A stretch of DNA of 64,000 bases from Telopea speciosissima (Eukaryota > Streptophyta > Magnoliopsida > Proteales > Proteaceae). The notes below the pieces were generated by a model. The model was not told the DNA's origin. It made no database searches and saw nothing but the letters and a program-made list of their open reading frames with translations. Numbering within the stretch: position 1 is the stretch's first letter; every line of letters starts with the position of its first letter. Shown here piece by piece: positions 35,168 through 46,852 of the stretch. The stretch is from assembly GCF_018873765.1 (NCBI RefSeq), contig NC_057922.1:14893563-14957562 (forward strand). The letters run 5' to 3'. The position numbers and the translations under genes are program-made.

Positions 35168-38100
35168 CTAAGAGAAAAACGTGTAATCTTTAGCACTAAT
35201 AATAATTGTCCGCGCTCCTCCAATTGGTGCAAGAACCATTATCAAACTTCCAAATATTATCGCAAACTGAAACCAAAAGACGAAATGATTAATTGATAGC
35301 GCAATTGAATTTTGATGATAACAAATATAAGTGTTTGGTAGTAACCAAACATGTAGACATCAATGGAATATAAATGTCTTAGTGGGACTAAACATGTTAC
35401 GAATTGACTATTGGTAAAATTTAAGAGATATATTGTGGCAAATGACTAGTAAAGTTCCTGAAGCTCCTAAATAATAGGGGGTTTGATAAATATGGTCTAC
35501 AATAAAGGATATGAAGTTTAAAGATTGATGAATATAAGTTGTCTATTTTACATACCCAACTTGCAGTCCAGTGGAAGCTCCATCTTTTTGGTTTTTTTAG
35601 GATAAGCCACATTATACAAGGGAGCTGCATCAAGAACCAATGGATCAATAAAAACTATAAGATATATAAGAAACATTAAAAAAAAATAAGGAGAAAGTTC
35701 TTTGTCCAGGAGTGTGGCCTATGCCAACACTCCCATGAGTCTATCTCTCTCTTCCCCATTTGAAAAGACACATTTGTTCCCTTGTTTTGAGGAGAAGAGA
35801 GATAGACACATGACACTACTGGTATAGGCCACACTCCCGGACAAAAAACTACTTCCCAGATAATTATTAGATGTGACAATATTTGATCACTCACAAAAAA
35901 TGATGTGGATGCAAACACAAGTCCCCCAAAGAACCCTAATAAACCTCCGAAGAAAGGGATGCAAACTGCTACAAGAGCTGTCAAAACTGAAAAGACAAAA
36001 AAACCAGATTAAGATAGAAAAAACGAGACCAAGGGAATGAGTTCTCAAAACCAGATTGATTTATTGTGTAATTGGTTAAGTTTGGTATCCATTGAAACCC
36101 AAAGGGCTTAGCTTGGTTAGGCTGGCTAAGCCATATATTTCACCAATGCATGCCCTTGTATACCATTTATTAATATAATTCATAATTAATGAGAAGAAGT
36201 ATACTTACTGACATAAATACTACGTCCAAATAAGCGGAGAGTGTACCCCGGTTTGCATTTTAGATCTTTTACCAAGTAGGTTTCAATTTGGTCGAACACT
36301 GGCATTGCAAAAACCTAGAATTGAAAAACAGTTAACCCAATTAGATATTCAATTCAATTCAGATTATTTGGATCATCATCTGAAATTGATCATTCTGTTT
36401 AGAGTTTAATTAAAATAAGTGTATACACATATATATATATATAAAAGTCACCTGATAGCTTCCGACAACATGGAGAAATACCATGAGATTAGCAATTGCA
36501 ATAAGCCATTTGGGTCTGCTTAGTGTCACAAGGACATCATCATCTACATGAACACCGAAAGCCCAGTAGCCAGAGATAGAAACTGAGAAGTAGCAAAATG
36601 CCAAAACAACATATGCTACAATTACTCCTTTCCACATAGGTTTACTTGATGGCTTCTCAGGAGTGGAAGGGATTGTGGCTTGAATCTCTAGAGCAACACT
36701 ATGACCTGCAAAGGCAAAAGCCATCGTCCCCATGCCATTGAATACGCCGAATATGGTTCCTGCTGTGGTGGTTGCACGAAGGCCATATCGTGCTTCTCTA
36801 TGATGCTCTGAACCTCTTATTGTAGATGCAATGAAAGCTATAGCAGAGTAACTATATATATATATATATATACACAATCATACAAAGAAAGAATTATAAC
36901 ATTTAGATCGGATTGTGTTATCCAAAACAAAGAAAATTAAATGCAAAATCCAATGAAACACAAAACATCTAGCTAGTACTGATCAAAGAAGCTAGCTAAA
37001 TACGTACCAAACAGACATTACAGCTGCAAGTAATGAAATTCCCCTTAGTGAGTTAAAATTGGGAGTTTGAGCAAGCAACACCTCCACGCCGCCAAAGATT
37101 ATTATGAAATAGGTTTTTCTAATTGACCCTACTGTTGGAACAAGCAGCTCAAAGAACTTCTTTATCGAGTTTCCACCTGTGACCATGTACACAATATTTG
37201 TAGCTACTTGAACAACTAATTGTTGAGGCATTACAATCCAATACCCCCTCTTTTTCCCAAAAACATATTCCCCTAGCTCTGGGTAACGATCAAAACGTAC
37301 TCCCGGCACACATTCGTGCATTTCAACCAGTTGCCACAATGAGTATAAAGTTACGAGCCATGAAACAACCAAGATAGCAATACCAGGAATCCTGAGTCAC
37401 ATGACATGAAAAAAATCCAAAATTGTTGTGAAGAAGAAGAAGAGGCCGGCCACAAAAAAAGAGATTAAACTAACAATTCTAAGCAGTTGAAAAATTAATT
37501 ATCACGGTGTTTTTTCGATGACAAGGAGAAGTATAAATACCATCCAAGCTGGGTCATTGCATAAGGCAATCCAAGTACACCTGCACCTACCACAGCTGTT
37601 ATATTGTGGAACGCGGAGTACCACCATTTTGCTTTCCGAGACGCTGTTATTGGCAACCAATTCTCCAAGTTCCTCTGTTGCTCGCTTGTATTTGAATCTT
37701 GCTGTTTAATTATATTTACATCCAATTAGAGATGCTAATTTAGAAACAATTCATGGATACATTTCATAGAAACGTGAAATCAATCAAGATAGGTGATAAT
37801 TAAAGTCGTCGTTAGAAGACTGACATTGAAATAATTAAGGAGGGGTATCATTTCAAACTTTTGCCTAAACAATTATATGCATGGTCTTCAACCCATTTTA
37901 ATGGAGTCCATGAATGAATGTAGGACAAATATTTTAAGGGAAAAATATCTCTGTCCGGGAGTGTGGCCCACTCCCATGAGTCTATCTCTCTCTTTCTCAT
38001 GTGAAAAGATATCTCTGCCCCCTTATTTTAAGGAGGAGAGAGATAGACACATGAGAGTGTTAGTGTAGGCCACACTCCCGGACAGAAAACTGCTTCCCAT

Positions 38101-38573
38101 AATTTCATTATCGATAGCACCTTTCGGTGAGAGATATGAACAAGACAGGAGAGAGAGAGAGAGCAAGAGAGAGAAAAGCGTAAACTTTAATTTGTCAAAA
38201 CGTTAAGTATCTTAGGTGTCATTTACCCTTTTTATGGGCTTTAAACAAAAAAAAAAAAAAAACAATTAAAAGAGCTATCGCTACTGATACTGATACTGAT
38301 ACTGATACAGATTGGCTTGTATCAAGTTATGCTCTTGATCCATCACCAATTCCGAGCCAAGATCGGCCAGGAATTGATATTGAGTAGTTGTTCGGGAGAA
38401 GAGTCATACAAATAACTCAAACATCAAGCCTTCACTTTCTTCCAATTTCTGAAGATACAAACCCCCACAAGGAACTATTTACACTAAAAAAACCAGAAGA
38501 AGAAATTAAAACATGGGAAATCAAACGGGAGAAGAATACTTACATTATCTCCGGTGTCTGTTGAGCTGCACAT
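35168..38573 (-). CDS. LHT: LHT-type amino-acid/proton symporter, gene A
   Basis: Eight coding exons on the minus strand, 5' to 3': 38544-38573, 37541-37701, 37008-37391, 36452-36851, 36209-36314, 35895-35986, 35556-35624 and 35168-35266. They join in frame to 446 codons plus stop. LHT proteins (AAAP family) import neutral and acidic amino acids with protons at the plasma membrane. Visible family landmarks: [101 protein letters not shown] and the C-terminal APIGG. About ten membrane segments are expected. It differs from genes B and C by an intron (36852-37007) splitting their long third exon. It is the most diverged member of the array and has a shorter first exon (10 codons). Introns 1 and 6 each hold a MITE copy. 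Which LHT paralogue it matches best cannot be told here. Confidence 0.92.
35690..35857. mobile_element. Foldback MITE family 1, copy 1 (LHT-A intron)
   Basis: Inverted ends around GTCCAGGAGTGTGGCC at left and GGCCACACTCCCGGAC at right, with an inner AGTCTATCTCTCTC against GAGAGATAGACAC. It lies wholly within the intron between LHT-A exons at 35556-35624 and 35895-35986, which is absent as such from the B and C introns. Confidence 0.8.
37938..38098. mobile_element. Foldback MITE family 1, copy 2 (LHT-A first intron)
   Basis: Starts GGGAAAAATATCTCTGTCCGGG and ends CCCGGACAGAAAACTGCTTCCC. Same inner TCTATCTCTCTC arms as copy 1. It lies in the first intron of LHT-A (37702-38543). Terminal GGGAA/TTCCC bases are shared with copy 3. 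Confidence 0.8.
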
Positions 38574-39287
38574 TTTTGCCGTGTCTGTAATCCTTCGCCC
38601 AGTGAAGTGAGAAGTGGAAAGAGACAGTGACAGAGTGCTCTCTGTGGCCTAAATAAAGCTAGCAATTGAACGATTAAGGATCGAAGCATCTAGAGATCCT
38701 AATAATTTGGGGGTTGGGTTCTTGAATTAGTCATAGAGAGTTGCTTAATTAGAGTGTTAGAGTGACAGTTAAACTGGGTCCTTGAGTAAATTAAGGAACT
38801 CTATCCGAATAATTTGGATTACCAGTAACGTGTTACTGGTCCGTGATGTGTTTGTGTTTATGTTTAACACAGAGAGAGAGAGAGAGACACAAAGACACAC
38901 ATAAAGGAATGGTGCAGCGGTCAAAGCAAACGTTGTGTCTGTTACATGTCTGTAGATAGGCTTTCATTCTGGTAATATATCATTTATTATGGATTGGATT
39001 AGTTTATCTAGTTGGGATTTTAATTAATTCTCTTATCTCTTGGACATATGCTGTATTTCCGAGATAAAAGATGACCAATGACTATCTCTCAGGGTAAGGC
39101 GGTTATTGCGTGTCTAGTCGTGTCTTGGCAGCATGATCCTGTCGGGCAGCTCGGTAGTAGAGGATCTAAATTGTTTTCTCTCTCTCCATCTTGAATTTGT
39201 TGAGTAGGTTGACTTCCTCTAATAGATCCCAATTCCTCCTATCCTCTCCTATTTTTTCTCTTTATCTGATAAATAAGAAGAGGGACG
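38574..39287. other. Upstream region of LHT-A
   Basis: Promoter side of the minus-strand gene. It contains a GA microsatellite near 38871-38888, and a segment near 39090-39175 (GGTAAGGCGGTTATTGCGTG ... CGGTAGTAGAGGATCTA) that recurs at about 55315-55395. No gene seen. Confidence 0.45.
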
Positions 39288-39412
39288 TTGTTCGCTGTGC
39301 CGCAGCGCAAGCTATGCCCAGACACATGGGGGTGGATGCAATGACCATCCTACCCCCTGCACAGGCTGCTCATGTGCTTGGGTGCAACCTGCGCTGCAGC
39401 ACAATATTGAGA
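39288..39412. repeat. Short GC-rich foldback (MITE-like), copy 2
   Basis: Opposite-orientation relative of 6368-6494. Left end TTGTTCGCTGTGCCGCAGCGC, right end GCGCTGCAGCACAATATTG, with GACACATGGGGGTGGATGCA in the middle. Confidence 0.65.
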
Positions 39413-39692
39413 ACCTAATATAAAGAACAACATATTTGTGTTTTTAATATCCCTATTTCTTGGGTATTAATACTTAAGTTAAAACTAATCGTATTAGTCA
39501 TATTATAATTGTATTATCCATCCTTAATTTGGCCCCTTTGTCCCCCACAGAGAACTAGATGAGATGCTATTTCACCTTCTTAGAACTGTGTCTTGTACTT
39601 TGAAGTTTAAATAGCAGAGCTAGTTGCATTAACAAAGGATGGTCAAACACTCCAGTCAATGATTTTTGGCAAAAACAAAAACAAAAAGTTGT

Positions 39693-41000
39693 ACCCAAAT
39701 GCACGAGGCTCCTTCGGGGTCTGGGGAAGGTCATAATGTACACAATCTTACACCTACTTTTGCAGAGAGATTGTTTCCAGATTCGAATCCATGATTACTT
39801 GGTCACAATGGAATGACCTTACCATTGCACAGAAACCCCACACAATGAAATTACAGTATTGCCATGATTCACTATTTGAAATGAATTTCATGAGAGTTTG
39901 GGAGCATGGTTCTTAATCTTGGGATCACTTAAGGCCTATAGATTGGTCAAAAGTGGTCCAAAATTAGGGTTTGTTGAATTTGTCTTGGAATCAGTCAAAA
40001 AAAAAAACCTTTTAAAAATCAAGTTAAAATTAATAATAAGTGTTACATTTAGTCTAAAGTTAGAATAGACGCATATTGTAAACCACAGCATGAATATAAA
40101 AAGAAAAAAAAAATTCAAAAAGAAAAAGGTCAAAAACCTTAAAAATTCAACCCTTGCATATGTATCAGATCGGGTGATCCTTCTGATCCAGTGAGCGCTC
40201 CAGTGATTCGTTCAAGGATCGTTTGTATCTCGGGTTCAATCATGGCCAATACTGGTCAACCAATCCAATCTCAAGATTACAAACCATGGGCAGGAGAGCT
40301 AAAGAATTGAATTCTAATATAAATTCTAAAGGAAAAAAAATCGGATTTTGATGAAACCAAACTCGAGTATGTTTGCCCGAAGGTTCAATTGGGTTGAATA
40401 ATTACAAGAAATTATCATATGGTGATAGGGTGAATTTAATTGAAGGAATTACACATTAGAAACCCCTTCTATGGGCTAACCATAGAACCTTATAAATTAA
40501 GTAGATTTAATTGAATCTATATGGTTAATTTAATAAAGGTTTTGACCCATCTAATTCAATTTAATTAAGTAGGGAAGGTTGGTTCAAATGGAAATCAATA
40601 GGTTCAATTGGGTTGATGTGTCTAATGGTTTTTTTTTTCCGGTTCAAGTAGTTCATAGGTTTGCATCATGCATGGGTAACAGAAGGATAAGGCAAAGGAT
40701 TAAATGGTCAATTCAAGGAACAAAGGGTACCCTAGCTATTTTTTTTTTTTTTTTTTTTTTTTTGTGGGTAGAACGGTAGCTAAGTTTTTGCATGAAAGAG
40801 AGGCAAGAAATTGCAAGGTAAGGACAAAGTGGGGTTTTCACCTCTCTTTTTGCATTCTAAGAACAAAGAAGAAGAATACGTTTCCTTCTCTCTTGTTCAT
40901 TCAAAGGTTTGAGAAAAGAGAGGAGAGAGAGAGAGAGAGAGAGGAAGAAGAGGAGAAGAAGAGCTTAGAAGGGAGGGAAATCGATGGGCTGTGAGAGGGT
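39693..41000. repeat. Left part of tandem segmental duplication, unit 1
   Basis: From ACCCAAATGCACGAGGCTCC (39693) onward this sequence runs parallel to 48994-50260: GGTCATAATGTACACA, TTCACTATTTGAAATGAATT, GAATAGACGCATATTG and AAACCCCTTCTATGGGCTAACC occur in both in the same order. A poly(T) run (40739-40763) and a GA microsatellite (40921-40942) are extra here. Spurious frames only. Confidence 0.8.
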
Positions 41001-41484
41001 TCTTGAAGGGTTGGGGGGGGGGGGGATTCATCCTTGTGGAGTGGAGAAGAAGAGAAAAAAGGGCGGATTTGAGAAGAGAGCAAACCTGGATTTCAAAGCC
41101 TGGAGCAAGGATTGAAGCTGGAACTTGAGGATTCAAGCTAAAGAGGAGTGGATTTCTTCAAAAACATAGGTCTTCTTCCCAATCTCTTCTCTACATTAAC
41201 ACAAAAAAAAAAAAAAAAACTCTGTTTTGGAGGCCTTCTTTGGGTTTTAAATCTGAAAAATTGAAAAGGGAAGAAGATGGAAAAGAAATAGAAATTGAAA
41301 GAGAAATAGGAGGGAAAATATTGCACAAGGAAGAGAAGACGAGAGGGAGTTAGGGATAATCTAGGAGAAAAAAACAAGGAGAAGGAGAGAGGACGAGAGA
41401 GAGAATTAAAATAGAAAGTATTAGTGAAGGAGAGGAAGAGTGGGTACTGGCCGGCTGGGTATAACGAAACTAGGCCTGTCAATT

Positions 41485-41633
41485 TTGCTGCTATACTTGT
41501 AGTAGTCAAGGAAATGGAATAATTCACTTTCATTTTGGGTTTATAAATACCCTCTAAGGTTTTTGTATTTTCTAAAATACCCTTTAAAATTCCATTTCCT
41601 TGGCTGCCAGCTTTGTAACAGCAAAATTTCATC
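41485..41633. repeat. MITE family 2, copy 1
   Basis: Ends are inverted: AATTTTGCTGCTATACTTGTAG at left and CTTTGTAACAGCAAAATTTCAT at right, around a core that includes GGAATAATTCACTTTCATTTTG and TTCTAAAATACCCTTTAAAAT. Further copies are at 42367-42562, 50257-50365 (reverse) and, truncated, 54333-54374. Confidence 0.7.
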
Positions 41634-41639
41634 TCGAAA

Positions 41640-42080
41640 CTAGGGCTGTAAATGGATTAGATTTGGCTCGGATACGGATCGGATGTGATTGGATCCGAAT
41701 ATTCCCTGACTGAATATGGATACCTCTAAACAAATTCAGATGGATTCGAATACGGATCGAATTTGGATTTTCGACCATCCGTTTAAATCTTTGCCTTGTA
41801 TAACTGGGACCTTCTTCCCCCTAGCAGATATAATTCATTCTCAATCCATATCTGTTAGATCATGATTCTCTTTTTCCTCATATTCTAGAACCTGTTGAAT
41901 CTTAAAAAACCTTCAAGGTCATTATTTATTTAATTTTTTATTATTAAGTATTTGGGTTTTTTTCTAGACTGATTTTTATCGGAGCATTCGGATTTTTTCT
42001 TGGATTTCTCTAAACGAATACAGATGTCCCTAAACGGATGTGGATGCGGATCGAATTCAGATTTTTGGTTATCAATTTAT
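41640..42080. repeat. hAT-like MITE, related to 32415-32790
   Basis: Begins TAGGGCTGTAAATGGATTAG and ends TATCAATTTATAACCCTA, imperfect terminal inverted repeats. The flanks inside are rich in CGGAT and ATCCG words, as in the hAT element at 8079-9526. Interior is AT-rich and non-coding. The right end matches the reverse complement of 32415-32480. Confidence 0.6.
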
Positions 42081-42366
42081 AACCCTAAACAAAACCCCCC
42101 TCTCTCTCTCTCTCGTCTTGTGTGATGTGCGTGGCCAATGTGGTTTTGCTCTGTTTTTTTTTTTTTTCCAAAAGAGAAAAAGATCTTTATTTGGTGGTGT
42201 TTCCTACGCCACCAAGTTTGGGCCAATGGGTGAGCACGCCTGGGTATCTATCCAAAGGGTAGATGCATCATCTCACGGTGCCTTATGAGAGAGTGTAGGA
42301 AACACCAACAAGTAGAGATCTTTTCCCCTTTTCAAAAATAGAAAAAATGAATTAGAGAATTAAGGA

Positions 42367-42562
42367 AAAAATTTTGCTGCTACACTTGTTCCTGCTACAA
42401 AGCTAGCAACCAATGAAATGGAATAATTCACTTCCCCTTTGGATTCATAAATATCCTCCTAGGTTTTAGTATTTTCTAAAATACCCTTTAAGATCCTGTT
42501 TCCATGGCTGCCAGCCTTGTAGCAGGAACATTCCTACTACAAGTATAACAGAAAAATTTCAT
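42367..42562. repeat. MITE family 2, copy 2
   Basis: AAATTTTGCTGCTACACTTG at left, CAAGTATAACAGAAAAATTTCAT at right. Core with GGAATAATTCACTTCCCCTTT matches copy 1. The nearby (TC)n and poly(T) tracts at 42100-42165 are simple repeats. Confidence 0.7.
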
Positions 42563-42599
42563 CGGAGAATGTAGGAGGAAGAAGATAGACAATAGATGT

Positions 42600-43613
42600 G
42601 ATCTATAAAAAAAATCTATGGGTTTGGTACTTTGGTTCCCTTTAATTCCATGGGCTTCTATATGGGCCCCGGTTTAATACCAGATGGACCTAAATTAGTG
42701 AATCAAAGAGTACCTTTTGGGCCTAAAAACTGAAAGTTTTAAATGGATTAATTGGGAGCTTAATCTTATGTATGATTTTAATTCTGTTTTAGGTAAAAAT
42801 ATATGTGGCATACTCCTACTTAATAGGTTCGAATTTATTGTGATGTTTCTATCTTAAGTATGTGAGCTTAAATGGCATGTTAGTATAAGTTGAATTTAAT
42901 TTAAGGAATTGTTACCCAAAAAATAAAAAATTTTTAAGGAATACTACAATTCTTGAGTGTCGCATGTATACATTATTTGAAAGGAGAATATAACTTCAAT
43001 TACCTTTTTAGAGCATAATATAACTACAAGTGACTTAATTGAAAGGTTTCATGTCCCATAAAAGATGTTGTACCAACAAATAACAACCCATGATCCGTAT
43101 CTATAAGAGTTAACACCAAATGGATTGTAAAGACCAAAATCTAATGTATTGTTGTGTAGAACTACACCGCTATAGGTGTTCCTCCATATCGTCAAGAAAA
43201 ATGAAATAAAAGGATAAACAAAGACTTGATCTTAAAGTTAGAAAGATTATTCAAACAATGATCTCAAAAAAGAAAAAAGAAAAAAAACATTGGAAACCCA
43301 TCTTGATACATTTGGGCAAAATAAAAATGCTTCCAAGCCTTTTTTATTTCAAGAATTTTGATAGAACCAAAGGTACAAGACTAGCTTTGCATTGAAAAAT
43401 AAGTACCTAACTTTTCGATATCTAAATTAAATTAGTGACACCTCTAAACTCATTGACTTTAATCTAACTGATACAATCGACAAAAATTTTGATTGTCAGA
43501 GTAACTCATTAATTTCATGGTCTTTTGATCAGTATCTTAACCAAAATCCAGAGATAAATCGATATTTAACAAAAATAAAATAAAAAATTGTCAACATATA
43601 CTGTAATTACAAC
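42600..43613. repeat. Duplicated 3' flank of LHT-B
   Basis: 42600-42722 matches about 50395-50515 (TCTATGGGTTTGG, TTTAATACCAGATGGA), and 43129-43613 matches 51302-51791 almost continuously (AAATGGATTGTAAAGACC, GATCTTAAAGTTAGAAAGATT-like). The part between, 42723-43128, is replaced by unrelated sequence in the other unit. No gene. Confidence 0.7.
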
Positions 43614-45772
43614 CTAAGAGAAAAACTTGTAATCTTTAGCAGTAATAATAATTTGTCGCAATCCTCCAATCGGCGCAAGAACCATTATCAAACTTCCAAA
43701 TATTATCGAGATCTGAAACCAAAAGATGAAATGATTAACTGATAGCACAATTGAATTTTGTCTTGAGTTGTGATGATTCCAATTGAATTAATTAACCATA
43801 TATATGTTTCTTTTTGGCTCAAGAAGCGATCATGCCCACATAACATATCTGATTGTTTTGCATGGATTATTCATCAGACAAATATAGGGCTTGATATATG
43901 GCGCGCAATGGAGTGTTTTAAGGTTAATGAATATAAGTTATCTATTTTCATACCCAACTTGCTGTCCAGTGGAAGCTCCATGATTTTGGATTTTCCACGA
44001 TAAGCCACATTATACTAGGGAACTGCATCAAGAAACCATGGATTAAGAAACTATAAGAAATATAAGGAATATTTAAAAAATATTAAAAGTGGCAATGATC
44101 ACTCACAACATATGATATGGGTGCGTACACAAGTCCCCCAAAAAACCCTAATAACCCTCCAAAGAAAGGGATGCAAATCCCAACAAAACCTGTTAAAACT
44201 GAAAAATGCAAGACAAAACAACTTATTATATGTAGTGTGGTTTAAGGAAACATCAATATATTCTGGCTAGCTTCACCAAAACTATTGAAATTTATGATAG
44301 GGATATGCTATAATTTGTTCAAGAAAACATGTTTTGCTTGATCATGATCATGTAATTGGATAGCTTTGGTAGCAGTTGAAACCCCAAAGGCTAAGTTAGG
44401 CTGGCTCATTAATTTTACCTATGCCCTTGTAAACCATTTATTAAATTACTTGCAAAGCATATATATATATATATAATTCATGATGAGAATTGTACACTTA
44501 CTAACATAAACACTACGTCCAATTAGGCGGAGAGTGTGCCCTGGAGTGCATTCTAAATTGTTTACCAAGTAGGATTCAATCAGGTCGAACACCGGCATTG
44601 CGAAAACCTGGAAAAACAGTTAACCCAAGAACATTCAATTCAGATTTCATCATCTGAAATTCATTCTGATTTAGAGTTTAAAATAGTGTCTATATATATG
44701 TCACCTGATAGCTTCCAACAACATGTAAAAACACCATGAGATTAGCAATTGCAATAAGCCATTTGGGGCTGTTGAGTGTCACTAGGACATCATCATCTAC
44801 ACTAACACCAAAAGCCCAGTAGCCAGTGATAGAAACTGTGAAGTAACAAAATGCGACAACAATATATGCTACATATACTCCTTTCCACATAGGTTTACTT
44901 GATGGCCTCTCAGGAGTGGAAGGGATTGTGGCTTGAATCTCTAGAACAACACTATGACCTGCAAAGGCAAAAGCCATCGTCCCCATGCCATTGAATACAT
45001 CAAAAATGGTTCCTGCCATGGTGGTCGCACGAAAGCCATAGTGTACATCTCTCTGATGTTGTGAACCTCTTATTGCAGATGCAATGAAAGATATAGAACA
45101 GTAACTAACGGACATTATAGCTGCAAGTAACGACACTCCTCTTAGTGAGTTAAAATTGGGAGTCTGAGAAAGCAGCAATTGTAGAGTGCCAAACATTGTT
45201 ATGAAATAGGTCTTTCTAATTGAGGCCACAGTTGGGGCAATGAGCTGAAAGAACTTTTGTAGCGAGTTTCCACCGGTGACCATGTACACAATGTTTGAAG
45301 CTACTTGAACAAGTAATTGTTGAGGCATTATAATCCAATACCCCCTCTTTTTGCCAAAAGCATGATCCCCCAGCTCAGGGTAACGATCGAAACGGTGTCC
45401 CGGCACACATTCGTGCAATTCAACCAGTTGCCACAATGTGTATAAAGTGACGACCCATGAAAGTCCCAAAATAGCAATTCCAGGAGTCCTGTAAGACATC
45501 ATGAGATAAACCTGAAAATTTTATTGAGAAGAAGAAGAAGAGGCTGAAACAGATTATTATGGTATTTTTTCGGGTGATAAGGAGTAGTATAAACATACAT
45601 ACCATCCAAGTTGGGACATTGCGAAAGGCAATCCAAGTGCACCTGCACCCACCATAGCTGTTACATTGTGGAACGTGGAGTACCACCATTTTGCTTTCCT
45701 AGATGCTGTTACTGGCAGCCAATTCTCCAAGTTCCTCTCTCGCTTGCTTCTATTTGAAGCTTGCTGTGTTAT

Positions 45773-45814
<42 letters not shown>

Positions 45815-46196
45815 TCCAACTCAGTAAGCCATATTCCAATTAATTGAAACACTGAACTTTCAGAATCCAATCTAAAGGGGGTTCGATTAAATGTTTTGAA
45901 TACCATGTGGAACCCCCTCTTTTTTTCTTCTTCTTCTTCTTTTGATGGGTAATCAATAAAACAACTAAAAGAACAGTTGGTGCCTTTGATGGGCATTCAA
46001 AAATCAAGCCTTTTAACTTTCTCTCAAAATGTCAGGCAGAGAGAGAGGAAGAGAACTACAAGAATAGTTACGAGATCATGGAGGAGAAGATCACACTTGT
46101 GATTCTACCCATCATGCACAAAGGAAGAATACTCACAGTAGCTTCTGCTGCTGCTGCTTGGTTCTCTGATGAGCTGCTCATGTTTGCAATTGTCAT
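43614..46196 (-). CDS. LHT: LHT-type amino-acid/proton symporter, gene B
   Basis: Seven coding exons on the minus strand, 5' to 3': 46137-46196, 45603-45763, 44705-45488, 44502-44607, 44107-44198, 43954-44022 and 43614-43712. All are GT-AG and join in frame to 456 codons plus stop, close to the 446 of Arabidopsis LHT1. The 784-base third exon encodes from [11 protein letters not shown] through VVGSYQ in one piece, where gene A has an intron. Family landmarks include [67 protein letters not shown] and [16 protein letters not shown]. The N-terminus carries an alanine run (NQAAAAEAT). A GA microsatellite lies in intron 1 (45777-45812). Nearest relative by eye is gene C in the tandem duplicate. 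Expected role: proton-coupled amino-acid import at the plasma membrane. Confidence 0.94.
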
Positions 46197-46852
46197 GTCT
46201 CTCTCTAATTCTCCTTTCCCTGTGAAGTGAGAGTAGAAGTGAAAGTGAAAGAGAGTATTTTAGTTACACTAAAAGTCAAACTGGATCCTAATTCTCCGCC
46301 CTTTGAAGTGAGAGTGAAAAGAGTATTTTAGTTACTAGAGTAATAGTTAAACTGTTTCCGGCCTAGAGAAAATTAAGGAAAAATTATGGTAACCTAATTC
46401 ACACATCAGTGAGACAGAGAGAGAAAAGCGTCGATTTCTTCCTTTCAACTACTCCTCCTATATTTTCTTACCCAAAAAAAAACTAATCCTCCTATATTTC
46501 GTGTTATTATCTTTGCTTAATTGACACATCAGTGATAATCTGATTAATCTGAGGCGTCAACTCTTGCCCGATTCAATCCTGACTTTGGGTTTGAAATCTG
46601 GAACCTTAACCTACCTTTAGGGTTGAAAAAGCCCAAGCCTTGTTTGGCCTTTGGGTCAAGGTTCACAGGGCCAAACTTGCACCCCTAATCTTATATTTGT
46701 CTTCTTACTTTGTATCATGTAATTTTCTATCTATTTCAGGGGAGATTAACAATTTTGCCGACTCCTTGACTTGGAGGGCACGGTCAGTGACATGAATGAC
46801 AGCTTGACTCAATTCCGATCCATGGTTGCAAGAGTTTTGTTATGCTCCTTCC
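46197..46852. other. Upstream region of LHT-B
   Basis: 46197-46430 resembles the upstream region of LHT-C (53937-54190), sharing AACTGGATCCTAATTCTCCGCC and GAGTGAAAAGAGTATTTTAG. A near-repeat of the GTGAGAGT-AAA-GAGTATTTTAG segment occurs twice within it. Beyond 46430 I see nothing recognisable. Confidence 0.5.

Noticed and set aside
38281-38312. CRISPR-like short tandem repeat (ACTGATACTGAT)
   Set aside because: A six-base microsatellite of a few units; no spacers, and this is a plant nuclear genome.
40704-41632. Several frames of 60-164 codons on both strands
   Set aside because: Built from poly(T), GA and CT simple repeats and a MITE; low-complexity translations without domains.
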